Origin: Sphingomonadales bacterium | GTDB taxonomy: Bacteria; Bacteroidota; Bacteroidia; Chitinophagales; Chitinophagaceae | Direction: 5' to 3' | Length of the DNA: 64,000 nucleotides | NCBI GenBank assembly: GCA_016872195.1 | Contig: VHAT01000002.1 | Location: 1 to 64,000, forward strand | Shown here: one piece after another, positions 17,864-26,079 of the stretch | Numbering within the stretch: position 1 is the stretch's first letter | Layout: each line of letters starts with the position of its first letter | The notes under the pieces: model-generated | Databases searched by the model: none | What the model was told of the DNA's origin: nothing | The model's input: the letters and a program-made list of their open reading frames with translations, nothing else | Program-made: the position numbers and the translations under genes

Positions 17864-18877
17864 TTAAAAGTTTAGATCCACTCCTAGTCCGGCATTGGAC
17901 GAAACAATTACCCGTCCATTATCGAACTCAATTCCGGTGGCCAAATCTTCGTCCAATAAAAGAGGGCCATCCAGATCGGCATAATCCACAAAAGGAAGTA
18001 AATGAGCCAAGGCTGCTGTTCCAACCGAAGATTCATTCATGGAGCCCAACATGATCTTTAGCTTTAAATCCTTCGCCTTTTCTATCATTTGCCGAGCGGG
18101 TGTAAGTCCGCTGCATTTGGTCAGTTTGATATTGATCCCATGAAAAAGATCCGCACAGCGCGGCACATCGGATAAGCCTACGCAACTCTCATCGGCGATC
18201 AAGGGCAATGGAGATCGCTTATACAAAATGCTCATGCCTTCCCAATCTTCTTTTGCCAACGGCTGTTCAACCAGTTCTACGCCAAGTTCTTCGAGAGCCG
18301 GTAATAATTGAAGTGCGGTTTCTAGCGACCAAGCCGCATTGGCATCGACCCGTAGCGTTGACTGGGTATTGGCGCGTATTGCCTTGAGCCTCGTTAGATC
18401 ATCGACTGTCCCTACTTTGATCTTGTAGATCGGCCAGGGTTTGGCAAGCATCTTTTCGAGCATTTTTTCCTGGCTGTCAATTCCGATCGTATAATCGGTC
18501 AAGGGAGCTGTACCGGTTGGACCGTTGAATAATTTTTGCAGCGAGACCCCTCGCATTTTACCAAACAAATCCCATCCCGCCATATCAAGTGCACAAACCA
18601 AGAAGGGATTCTGCGGAAAAAGATGATGTAAATAATGCCAATAACGCTCGGGGTCTGTAAAGGCAAATTTTTCGACCGCCATTCGCTTTTGTTCCAGGTC
18701 GGCGATCATTTGCTCTACAGAAATATTATAATAAGTAATGGCTGGTGCTTCTCCATATCCTGTCCACTTACCCAAGCGTAAGGAAACCAGTAAAGTGGGT
18801 TGGTGCGTCTTAGTGCCTTTTGAGATCGTAAAGGGATCCCTGAATTTCAATTGGTGAGCGCTGTAGCGAAGCAGCAT
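17864..18877 (-). CDS. Dipeptide epimerase (L-Ala-D/L-Glu type, enolase superfamily)
   Basis: Start taken at ATG 18877 (MLLRYSAHQLKF), 337 residues, because a TATCTTTG box at 18891-18898 lies downstream of the track start at 18916, which would also overlap malQ. The barrel has the epimerase catalytic lysine in YKIKVG, metal ligands in RVDANAAW, LVEQPL and LIADESC, the second lysine in NIKLTKCSGL, and MLGSMNESSVGTAA and DLDGPLLL at the C-terminal end, all features of Ala-Glu epimerases used in murein peptide recycling. O-succinylbenzoate synthase, a relative, is less likely given DLDGPLL. Confidence 0.85.
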   Translation of the reverse strand: MLLRYSAHQLKFRDPFTISKGTKTHQPTLLVSLRLGKWTGYGEAPAITYYNISVEQMIADLEQKRMAVEKFAFTDPERYWHYLHHLFPQNPFLVCALDMAGWDLFGKMRGVSLQKLFNGPTGTAPLTDYTIGIDSQEKMLEKMLAKPWPIYKIKVGTVDDLTRLKAIRANTQSTLRVDANAAWSLETALQLLPALEELGVELVEQPLAKEDWEGMSILYKRSPLPLIADESCVGLSDVPRCADLFHGINIKLTKCSGLTPARQMIEKAKDLKLKIMLGSMNESSVGTAALAHLLPFVDYADLDGPLLLDEDLATGIEFDNGRVIVSSNAGLGVDLNF

Positions 18878-18890
18878 GTAAAATTTTATG

Positions 18891-18898
18891 CAAAGATA
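18891..18898 (-). promoter_or_regulatory. -7 box TATCTTTG of the dipeptide epimerase operon
   Basis: Exact TAnnTTTG in the 35-base gap after the malQ stop; 13 bases before the ATG at 18877. It separates epimerase-UbiD-DUF2141 from malQ transcriptionally. Confidence 0.55.
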
Positions 18899-18912
18899 AA
18901 GTAACTGCTTGT

Positions 18913-21606
18913 TCAAGCCCGCCCAGCTGCCACGATCATTTCTCTGAGCGTATCATTAAATTCTGTATGGTCGATCAGCGACTCAAGATCAATATGCATT
19001 CTATATTGCCAGTAGTGTTTGGGGTTGGCCGGATCATTGATTCGTTCTTCCCTAGGGTCTTGTCTGCGAATCGTCTCACTGATCCCCAAGAGGTCTTGCA
19101 TTTGGAAAATGCTCCACATGGCTGGTGACTGTAAATGCTGCTGTATAATGGCGCGGTTAATCCAGGCCTCACAGAAGTAGGGCGCCTCGCCCCAATGTTG
19201 CAATTCTCGGTTGTAAAAAACAGTGGTTCGCTCCCTGTTCTCTTCCCACCACCCCCTGATGGTGCTCATGTCGTGCGTGGAGGGAGTAACCACCGATAAA
19301 TACGGAGCCTCTGCCGGATTAAAGAACATTTTTTGGGGATCTTTTGGCATACGCTGTATCTCCAAGCTCAAAATTCCATTCTGCTTCATGACATCCGGTA
19401 CGCAATGCGGCACCATTCCCAGATCCTCGCCGCAGACCAGCATGTTGGTGGCCGCTTTTAACGTAGGAAGCTTTTGCATGGCCTCGTGATACCAGCATGC
19501 ATCTTGTCGATAATAGAAATAATCATGATATAATGCGATCAGCGTATCCTGTGTTTTTTTATCCAGATAACGAAACGAGGTGGTCTTGTCCATGGAGATC
19601 CTAAAGTGAAATTTAGTATGCTCCGCGCCAGGCTCTTCGAATAAGATCACATTGGCGATCAGCTGCAATAAACCTTCTTTTAGCTTTTGATGTGCCGGGT
19701 TCACTTTGGCTGTGTCAAAATAGTGAACGATCTTTTGCTGCGTATCATAGAGAGGAGAGAACTGCAATCGCTGATCAGCGAGTCTCACCAAAAAATGCTC
19801 TTTTACCCAAAAATGATCTTCTCCGAACAAGTCTAACAAGATCTCCTCTGTGATAAAGGGTTGACAAAAACGAAGCCGGTCAAATTGTATCCCTCGTTCC
19901 CAAAACTCTTCAATGGCAATTGGCAAACAGGGTACGAATCGTCCGAGTAGCCCTTGCACCGCATGGGTGGGAATACTCCATATCCGAAAAAATCCCAAGA
20001 TATGATCTATGCGAAAAGCATCGAAATAACTGCTCATTTGCTCAAAACGAAGTCGCCACCAGCGAAAATCATCTTGCTGCATGCGAGACCAATTGTAAGT
20101 AGGAAATCCCCAATTCTGACCAATGGCCGTAAAATCATCCGGAGGAGCTCCGGCCTGCCAATTCATGTTATACAGGTCAGGGGCCACCCACGCATCTACT
20201 GAGTAGCGATAAATCCCAATGGGTATATCTCCCTTAAGAACAACCCCTTTTTGGTGTGCATACTGCACCGCCCTTGACAATTGCAGATGCAGTTGAAATT
20301 GGACAAAACAATAAAATCCGATCTCCCCATTTGCCTTTCGCGAACTAAAAAGATCTTGAATCTCTTCTTCTTTATATTCCGCATAGTGAGACCATTGGTC
20401 AAACACGCAGGTTCCATAGCGATCTCTACAAGTGCAGAATACCGCATAGGGTTGTAGCCAATGCTTATTTTTTGCAAAGAATAGTTTGTATTCTTCGGAG
20501 GCAAAACAGTCGGCCCCCATCTCTTCGTACAGCGAACGCAATGTTTGCAATTTTATACTGATCACCTTCTCGTAATCGACCACCGATAAGGCGTTGAGCT
20601 GTTCTTGCAACTTACGTAAGCTCCTAAGTTGTTTAGCGTGCGTTGTTCCTGCCACATCCGCCAGATTGATGTACATGGGATGAAGGGCAAAGGCTGAAAT
20701 GGCCGCATACGGGTACGAATCGGTCCAGGTGTTGGTCGCGATCGTATCATTGATCGGCAGTAATTGAATCATCCGAATTCCGGTACGGGCAGCCCAATCG
20801 GCCAGCAACCGGATATCGGCAAACTCTCCTACGCCGAAACTATTACGACTTCTCAAACTAAAAACAGGAATCGCAACGCCCGTGCCTTTCCAACTGGTAT
20901 TAGGCAGTCTCGCAAATCCATCATGCATACAGATCAGCCCTTGGATAGAAAGATCTGCGGGTGCGGTCCTGTTAACCCCATCTTCGTAGCGTAAAAAAGT
21001 ATTGGATAGCAGATCCCATACTCCGTATTTGTATTCAATCGAACTTGCATGAGGCAATGAAAGCTTGACTTCGTACCAGCCATTGGTCTTTTGCATCGGC
21101 AATGCCAAAGAGGTAGACCAATTGCCGAGAGCAGGATCACTACCCAGTAAACAAAGCGTCTGACCGGATGAAAGTAAGGGCGCCTTAACCCGAAAGATAT
21201 GTGTATAGGATAATTCCGTTGCTACTGGCGGAAACTTAGGATTCTTTCGTTTAAAGAGAACCTGACTAAAGGGCGCGGTATAAAAGGCATTTTCAAATTC
21301 ACCGGCACTATTCCAGGTATCTAGAAAAACCAAGTCCTGATCTTTATCGATGGATACAATACGGTCTTTCTTCCACTCTGCAATTGGCAACCCATCGGGT
21401 CCCTTAAGCAAATAATGATATTGGAGCTTCGTTTGTCGTGCCGTAAGAGAAACGGGCACGGATAAGGTCCAACGCTCGCTGTTGGCATACTGCATGCAAA
21501 GTGCCGCTTCTGGCTTGTTGTTCCCTAAAGCCGGAAGATTTCCCAGCAGCCAAAGGGTCTGCCCAGGTTGGGTAGAAAAGCGAATATTGAACTGAATCAG
21601 TGGCAA
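18913..21606 (-). CDS. malQ: 4-alpha-glucanotransferase with two N-terminal CBM20 domains
   Basis: 897 residues. It moves alpha-1,4-glucan segments between maltodextrins. Two starch-binding CBM20 domains (about 1-115 and 130-240: TLWLLGNLPALGN, TLCLLGSDPALGNWS) precede the GH77 barrel, the layout of plant DPE2 and many Bacteroidota enzymes. Catalytic motifs are DAFRIDHILGFFRIW (nucleophile), CGEDLGMVPHC (acid/base) and TPSTHDMSTIRGWW. No signal peptide, so cytoplasmic. The start is a TTG at 21606, right where the first CBM20 strand begins; no ATG precedes it. A 27-bp palindrome overlies the predicted transcription start. Pullulanase at 39089 would supply debranched substrate. Confidence 0.92.
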   Translation of the reverse strand: MPLIQFNIRFSTQPGQTLWLLGNLPALGNNKPEAALCMQYANSERWTLSVPVSLTARQTKLQYHYLLKGPDGLPIAEWKKDRIVSIDKDQDLVFLDTWNSAGEFENAFYTAPFSQVLFKRKNPKFPPVATELSYTHIFRVKAPLLSSGQTLCLLGSDPALGNWSTSLALPMQKTNGWYEVKLSLPHASSIEYKYGVWDLLSNTFLRYEDGVNRTAPADLSIQGLICMHDGFARLPNTSWKGTGVAIPVFSLRSRNSFGVGEFADIRLLADWAARTGIRMIQLLPINDTIATNTWTDSYPYAAISAFALHPMYINLADVAGTTHAKQLRSLRKLQEQLNALSVVDYEKVISIKLQTLRSLYEEMGADCFASEEYKLFFAKNKHWLQPYAVFCTCRDRYGTCVFDQWSHYAEYKEEEIQDLFSSRKANGEIGFYCFVQFQLHLQLSRAVQYAHQKGVVLKGDIPIGIYRYSVDAWVAPDLYNMNWQAGAPPDDFTAIGQNWGFPTYNWSRMQQDDFRWWRLRFEQMSSYFDAFRIDHILGFFRIWSIPTHAVQGLLGRFVPCLPIAIEEFWERGIQFDRLRFCQPFITEEILLDLFGEDHFWVKEHFLVRLADQRLQFSPLYDTQQKIVHYFDTAKVNPAHQKLKEGLLQLIANVILFEEPGAEHTKFHFRISMDKTTSFRYLDKKTQDTLIALYHDYFYYRQDACWYHEAMQKLPTLKAATNMLVCGEDLGMVPHCVPDVMKQNGILSLEIQRMPKDPQKMFFNPAEAPYLSVVTPSTHDMSTIRGWWEENRERTTVFYNRELQHWGEAPYFCEAWINRAIIQQHLQSPAMWSIFQMQDLLGISETIRRQDPREERINDPANPKHYWQYRMHIDLESLIDHTEFNDTLREMIVAAGRA

Positions 21607-21626
21607 GCTCGTTGACGTTAGGGTCG

Positions 21627-21653
21627 GTTAATGTGTCTGATTAACACATTAAC
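21627..21653. promoter_or_regulatory. 27-bp palindrome, candidate operator of malQ
   Basis: GTTAATGTGT-CTGATTA-ACACATTAAC: two perfect 10-base arms around seven bases. The near-consensus -7 box TATTTTCG (21653-21660, minus) abuts it, so transcription should start inside the palindrome. That placement suits a repressor site better than an RNA hairpin. Confidence 0.6.
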
Positions 21654-21660
21654 GAAAATA
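21653..21660 (-). promoter_or_regulatory. -7 box TATTTTCG of malQ
   Basis: TAnnTTTG with one mismatch, about 46 bases before the TTG start of malQ and directly adjoining the palindrome. Confidence 0.4.
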
Positions 21661-21775
21661 GGCAAAAACTATACGCCATAAGATCAAATGATAAAAAATC
21701 TACTTATTACAATGGGGACCAAACAGGGGATAAAGTATTTATGGTGAAAGACTTCTGCATTTGCCCCAACCTTAT

Positions 21776-21783
21776 TATTTTTG
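21776..21783 (+). promoter_or_regulatory. -7 box TATTTTTG of the 51-residue membrane protein gene
   Basis: Exact TAnnTTTG, 16 bases before the ATG at 21800. It falls inside the longer track ORF (21761), so the shorter start is preferred. Confidence 0.5.
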
Positions 21784-21799
21784 TACAAAATTTATCGTA

Positions 21800-21955
21800 A
21801 TGGAAGCATCCAAAAAGAATCGGGCCATTTGGTGGGCTGTCTTTTTTGTATCCACGGCTGCGCTGCTCTGGGCCATAGATGCACATTGGGAGTGGTTAAC
21901 CCTCATCCTTCCCTTTCAGACCACCTCTTTTGTCAAAGCCATGGATATCATGTAA
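21800..21955 (+). CDS. Small membrane protein, unknown
   Basis: 51 residues from ATG 21800 (MEASKKNRAIWWAVFF). A short basic head is followed by one tryptophan-rich hydrophobic helix (AIWWAVFFVSTAALLWAI) and a second weakly hydrophobic stretch (WLTLILPF). I recognise no family. Support for it being a gene is a consensus -7 box just upstream and a strong hairpin terminator 28 bases after its stop; without those it would be a chance ORF. It lies alone between the malQ promoter and the rplT end. Confidence 0.5.
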   Translation: MEASKKNRAIWWAVFFVSTAALLWAIDAHWEWLTLILPFQTTSFVKAMDIM

Positions 21956-21983
21956 GAATACATTACCGTAACGGCAAGACATT

Positions 21984-22011
21984 AAAAAACCTCCTTAACA
22001 GGAGGTTTTTT
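21984..22011. terminator. Bidirectional Rho-independent terminator
   Basis: AAAAAACCTCC-TTAACA-GGAGGTTTTTT, an 11-bp perfect stem with T-runs on both strands. It closes the rpmI-rplT unit from one side and the small membrane protein gene from the other. Confidence 0.85.
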
Positions 22012-22033
22012 CGTATCGATATGTTGGATCGCT

Positions 22034-22378
22034 TTACTTTACGGAAGCTACCAAATTTTTAAAAGTCTCCGGGTTGTTCATGGCCAAGTCAGCCAAAACT
22101 TTACGGTCGAGTTCGATACCCTTTTTCTGTAAACGGTTGATGAATTCAGAATAGGTGATCCCTTCGGCACGAACGGCCGCATTGATACGGGCGATCCAAA
22201 GAGAACGATATTCTCTTTTCTTAAGCTTACGACCCACGAACATGTAGGTCATACCCTTTTCGACCACATTCTTGGCAACGGTAAGTACATTCTTACGTTT
22301 GCCATAGAAACCCTTGGCTTGTTTTAATATTTTTTTACGGCGGGCCTTGGAAGCCACTGCATTTTTTGAACGAGGCAT
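22034..22378 (-). CDS. rplT: Large-subunit ribosomal protein bL20
   Basis: 114 residues, standard length. Strongly basic N-terminal half ([31 protein letters not shown]) that threads into 23S rRNA, then the globular domain ([22 protein letters not shown]). It is needed early in 50S assembly and in many bacteria represses its own operon by binding the mRNA leader. It follows rpmI after 42 bases and ends at a strong terminator. Confidence 0.97.
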   Translation of the reverse strand: MPRSKNAVASKARRKKILKQAKGFYGKRKNVLTVAKNVVEKGMTYMFVGRKLKKREYRSLWIARINAAVRAEGITYSEFINRLQKKGIELDRKVLADLAMNNPETFKNLVASVK

Positions 22379-22420
22379 GGTAATTAAATTAGATGGTTAG
22401 ATACTAGCGTTTTCTTTTCC

Positions 22421-22618
22421 TTATTTTAAGCGAAGTAATCGCTTTACAAAATCGACATGAGATTTGGCGACCGTGCCGTCCAAACGCATGTTGCGTTTAC
22501 GCTTTTTTGATTTTTTGGTAAGGATGTGACGCTTGAAACTCTTTTGATGCATGATCTTTCCTGTGCCAGTCACTTTAAAGCGCTTTTTGGCACTGGAATT
22601 GGTCTTTACTTTAGGCAT
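22421..22618 (-). CDS. rpmI: Large-subunit ribosomal protein bL35
   Basis: 65 residues, standard for bL35: [22 protein letters not shown] and [14 protein letters not shown]. First gene of a two-gene rpmI-rplT unit. Unlike the usual infC-rpmI-rplT order, infC is 2.8 kb upstream beyond the metalloprotease, and a terminator plus a new promoter and a structured leader precede rpmI. Confidence 0.97.
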   Translation of the reverse strand: MPKVKTNSSAKKRFKVTGTGKIMHQKSFKRHILTKKSKKRKRNMRLDGTVAKSHVDFVKRLLRLK

Positions 22619-22646
22619 GATACCCAGTATTAAAAATTACACCTTG

Positions 22647-22682
22647 GAGGCATTCCCCACCGGGGGACCTTTTTCGAACCTC
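22647..22682 (-). promoter_or_regulatory. Structured leader of rpmI-rplT, candidate ribosomal-protein binding site
   Basis: In the roughly 90-base leader, GAGG pairs with CCTC and encloses a CCCC-CGGT-GGGG hairpin, leaving an asymmetric internal loop. A second small hairpin (CCCGT/ACGGG) lies closer to the promoter. Two short helices joined by an internal loop are reminiscent of known L20-binding leaders, but this is by eye only. Confidence 0.35.
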
Positions 22683-22714
22683 TTTAGGCAATGACCCGTT
22701 TTACGGACGGGGTG

Positions 22715-22722
22715 CAAAGATA
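22715..22722 (-). promoter_or_regulatory. -7 box TATCTTTG of rpmI-rplT
   Basis: Exact TAnnTTTG between the metalloprotease terminator and rpmI, about 97 bases before the rpmI ATG. It shows that the two ribosomal genes have their own transcript. Confidence 0.6.
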
Positions 22723-22760
22723 AGTGTTTTCAGCATTTTTCAGCTTTGCTTTTAATAATA

Positions 22761-22791
22761 AAAGAGGGGCCTAAAATTAGGCCCCCTCTTT
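22761..22791 (-). terminator. Terminator after the metalloprotease gene
   Basis: Read leftward, AAAGAGGGGGCCTA and TAGGCCCCTCTTT form a 13-bp stem with one bulge, followed by TATTATT. It ends 25 bases after the metalloprotease stop and should block read-through from infC into rpmI. Confidence 0.75.
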
Positions 22792-22815
22792 CTACAAAAT
22801 AGAAGATAAGACTTC

Positions 22816-25359
22816 TTAGTCTTTGGGATTCAATGCTTTTTCAATGCGATAACTAAGATCTTGCAAGTGATACTTACTAAGGCGATCTCCATAAAGGGCT
22901 TGAGCGGCATTCAATTCGGCCCGTAAAGATTGAAGATGAGCCCGTACGATCGACTTCAGATCTGACTTATCCGAGCTGCCTCCCATCATTGAAATTGAGA
23001 GCCCGGGGAAAGAACCGAGTGAAGATCCTGAAGGAGGAGCCAACAAATTAGCCAAGGTATTCACATAAGACTTTTGCAGGTTACGACGATAGACATCGAT
23101 CGATTTTTTGGTGGCTAACTCTGACCAAATACCAGACTTCAGATCGCCAAGCAATTCTAATGCAGAGTAGGCCTTTGAACCGGCTGTGGCCTCCGCCTCG
23201 ATCAATTTTGAAAGGTTTCTCGAACCTAATAACCTGTTAAGCATATTGTCTTGAACATTACCAATGATGGTAAGACCAGATTGCCCAGTGCGATCGAAAA
23301 TTTGCTGGTCAATTAGCCAAGTGGGGGTAGCGAAAAGTTGTTTGTTCAAAAACGCAACGGCTTCTTTTTGTTTGGCCTTACTGACCAATTCATACACAGG
23401 TCCATTTTGCTCCTGCGTCTTGGGTGTTTCCATAATGCCCCCTACGAACTTGGCCACGTGACCATTGTAGCGAGAGAATTGCCCAATTACTTCTTGATAC
23501 ATGGTGCGTAGTCCTTCAAAATCCTCATTGGGTTCTTTTGTCCACTTGAGAAGATTGGGAACAATACGCTGTAAATTCTTGATACCGTAGGCACTTCCTT
23601 TCATAGGATCGTCACCCACTTGCTCACTTTGTGAACGTGGATCGTCCGGATTGGTCTCAGTGCCGAACCACAAACGGGGATTTTTCAGTTTCTCGATCAC
23701 CCAGCTATTGAGAGCAGCGGTCTCTTGGTCGGCCGTACTGTATTGAGGAAACAACTTGTACCCCCACTCGATGGCCCAATTATCATAATCTCCAATGCGA
23801 GGAAAAAGCCCTACCTCACTAATGCCATCTTCGGGTTGTGCAACGTAGTTAAAACGAGCATAGTCCATAATAGAGGGCGTATGTCCATTGGCCTCTACCC
23901 ATTGCTTATTGCGAAGGTTTTCGACAGGAACACTTGAACTAGACCCATAGTTGTGACGAAGCCCCAACGTATGACCCACTTCGTGGGAAGAAACAAAACG
24001 AATCAGTTGACCCATTAGAGAATCTGGGAACACCATTTGTTGCGCCCGCGCATCGAGGGGACCGCACTGAATCAAATACCAGTTGCGAAGCAGGGCCATA
24101 ACATTATGGTACCAATTGATATGACTCTCCATGATCTCGCCGCTGCGAGGATCCGAAATGCTGGGGCCACTGGCGTTGGGAATATCGGAGGGTTTGTACA
24201 CGATGGCAGAGTTACGTGCATCATCTAAACTCCACGTGCTATCCTCTTTAGGAGAAGGGGCACGCTTGGCCATGATCGCATTTTTAAAACCTGCTTTTTC
24301 GAAAGCCCCCTTCCAATCATCCACCCCTTGCATCAAATAAGGGATCCATTTCTCCGGGGTAGCTGGATCGATATAAAAAATGATCGGCTTGATCGGTTCC
24401 ACCAATTCACCTCGCTTGTATTTTTCCATATCCTGTGGACGGGGCTCGAGTCTCCAGCGTTTTACGATAGAGACGGACTTTACTCCCTGTGGATTGGCAT
24501 CAAAGTCTGTATACCCTACAGCAAAGTAGCCCACACGGGCATCATAGTATCGAGGCTGCATGGGCACCTTGGGTAAAATAACGATAGAGCTGTTGAGCTC
24601 CATGGTCATATTGCCACCACCGGGTCCACCAGGTGAGGCATTACCTCTTGAATAGGTTTTGACGGTCTTGATCTCGATATTGATCGGATAAGATCGAACA
24701 GAAACAATATAGGATTTGTCAGCTTGTGCAGAGGAAAGACGTAGTGAAGATTTGAGTGATGAATTAAAATGCAATACCTCATTATCACCCGATATAAAAT
24801 CAGTTATATCCAACACTACCGTAGCAGAATCTTTTCCGAATGCTTTAATATCGAAGGACTGTGCAATGGGCTGAACATTGGAATTGCTTACGGTCGTAAA
24901 CATCGGTGAGCTGGAATCCTTGGCATACTCCGCGTACGAAATAGTGCGCAAGAAGACCTTATTGTTGGGGCCCTTTTCGAAGCGAACTACATTTTGTCCG
25001 ATCTGGTCACCTGCATAGCCGAAGAAACTTCCTCCGGAACGAAGTCCGGCAGGAGCTTTTGAAATTCGGTTTACCACCAACATATCACGCAGCATCAACG
25101 AATCGTGGATCTCTATAAAGAAGCGATCCTCGACCTTGTGTACCCAAAAAAGTCCTTTAGAACTAACGGCCTTAGCGGTAATCACATCCTTGTAGGCCTT
25201 AGGACCGGAGGCAGGGCCACCCGGACCTCTTCTGGTCGAATCAGCAGGTCGGGCAGCAGCATTGTTGGCCCCACCAGGTGCGGGGGGTGCAGGTGGCTGT
25301 TGCGCTGCAAGGGTGCTTGCCGCCAACAACATAGAGGCAAAAAAATAAGAGCGTAGCAT
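22816..25359 (-). CDS. Large exported zinc metalloprotease (met-zincin, DUF5117/DUF5118 type)
   Basis: 847 residues. A signal peptide (MLRSYFFASMLLAASTLAAQ) and a Pro/Ala/Gly-rich linker precede two beta-rich N-terminal domains matching the DUF5118-DUF5117 arrangement (about 55-330). The catalytic domain carries HEVGHTLGLRHN near residue 458, the HExxHxxGxxH zinc motif, and SIMDYARFN supplies the Met-turn. Acts outside the cytoplasm; substrate unknown. It lies in the same direction between infC (51 bases upstream) and rpmI, splitting a normally continuous translation operon. No promoter box is seen before it, so it is probably read from the thrS promoter. Confidence 0.88.
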   Translation of the reverse strand: MLRSYFFASMLLAASTLAAQQPPAPPAPGGANNAAARPADSTRRGPGGPASGPKAYKDVITAKAVSSKGLFWVHKVEDRFFIEIHDSLMLRDMLVVNRISKAPAGLRSGGSFFGYAGDQIGQNVVRFEKGPNNKVFLRTISYAEYAKDSSSPMFTTVSNSNVQPIAQSFDIKAFGKDSATVVLDITDFISGDNEVLHFNSSLKSSLRLSSAQADKSYIVSVRSYPINIEIKTVKTYSRGNASPGGPGGGNMTMELNSSIVILPKVPMQPRYYDARVGYFAVGYTDFDANPQGVKSVSIVKRWRLEPRPQDMEKYKRGELVEPIKPIIFYIDPATPEKWIPYLMQGVDDWKGAFEKAGFKNAIMAKRAPSPKEDSTWSLDDARNSAIVYKPSDIPNASGPSISDPRSGEIMESHINWYHNVMALLRNWYLIQCGPLDARAQQMVFPDSLMGQLIRFVSSHEVGHTLGLRHNYGSSSSVPVENLRNKQWVEANGHTPSIMDYARFNYVAQPEDGISEVGLFPRIGDYDNWAIEWGYKLFPQYSTADQETAALNSWVIEKLKNPRLWFGTETNPDDPRSQSEQVGDDPMKGSAYGIKNLQRIVPNLLKWTKEPNEDFEGLRTMYQEVIGQFSRYNGHVAKFVGGIMETPKTQEQNGPVYELVSKAKQKEAVAFLNKQLFATPTWLIDQQIFDRTGQSGLTIIGNVQDNMLNRLLGSRNLSKLIEAEATAGSKAYSALELLGDLKSGIWSELATKKSIDVYRRNLQKSYVNTLANLLAPPSGSSLGSFPGLSISMMGGSSDKSDLKSIVRAHLQSLRAELNAAQALYGDRLSKYHLQDLSYRIEKALNPKD

Positions 25360-25410
25360 AATCGATACGGTTTTAGGTAGGTTTTAAGCAGGTTATAAAG
25401 AGGAAAAGTG

Positions 25411-26052
25411 TTACCCCTTCTTTTTCCCTTTGGGGGCAAACATGGCCAGCATTCTGCGGCCTTCCATCTTCGGTAAATTTTCTAATACTCCAATTTCGGC
25501 CAATCGTTCGGCGAACTTAAGTAACAACAATTGACCTCGATCCTGAAACTGAATAGCACGACCTTTAAATTGCACATAGGCCTTTACCTTGTTGCCCTCC
25601 TTTAGAAACTCGATGGCATGCTTGGCTTTGAAGTCAAAGTCATGGTCATCGGTATTGGGTGTAAAGCGAATTTCTTTTACCTCAGAGACTTTGCTTTTGG
25701 CCTTCATCTCTTTTTCTTTCTTCTTCTTATCGTAAAGGAATTTATTATAATCGATGATCTTGCAGACCGGCGGATCAACGTTGGGAGAGATCTCTACCAG
25801 GTCCAGACCCTGTTCTTGCGACATGCGAAGCGCATCTTGCAAAGAGTAAATACCTACTTCTACATTGTCGCCAACTAATCTGACTTGAGGGACTCTAATG
25901 AGATGATTGATGCGATGTTCGGGCTCTTTGCGAGGAGCGAATCGTCCTCTATTAAAACCGCCTTTGTTAAAACCTCCGGGGCCTCCAGGTCTGGGGCCTC
26001 CTGCGCCGGGAGGACGATTGAAACCGCCTCCGGGTCTTTGTGGTAATGCCAT
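25411..26052 (-). CDS. infC: Translation initiation factor IF-3
   Basis: 213 residues, about 35 longer than E. coli IF-3. The extra part is a Gly/Pro/Arg low-complexity head (RPPGAGGPRPGGPGGFN). Then come the N-domain (HRINHLIRVPQVRLVGDNVEVG, DLVEISPNVDPPVCKIIDYNKF), the lysine-rich linker helix (KKKKEKEMKAKSK) and the C-domain (KEIRFTPNTDDHDFDFK, MFAPKGKKKG). IF-3 checks start codon pairing on the 30S subunit. The start is an ordinary ATG rather than the rare AUU-type codon used for autoregulation in enterics. It follows thrS by 27 bases. Confidence 0.95.
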   Translation of the reverse strand: MALPQRPGGGFNRPPGAGGPRPGGPGGFNKGGFNRGRFAPRKEPEHRINHLIRVPQVRLVGDNVEVGIYSLQDALRMSQEQGLDLVEISPNVDPPVCKIIDYNKFLYDKKKKEKEMKAKSKVSEVKEIRFTPNTDDHDFDFKAKHAIEFLKEGNKVKAYVQFKGRAIQFQDRGQLLLLKFAERLAEIGVLENLPKMEGRRMLAMFAPKGKKKG

Positions 26053-26079
26053 TTATTGAATTTAGGTTACTAAAATACG

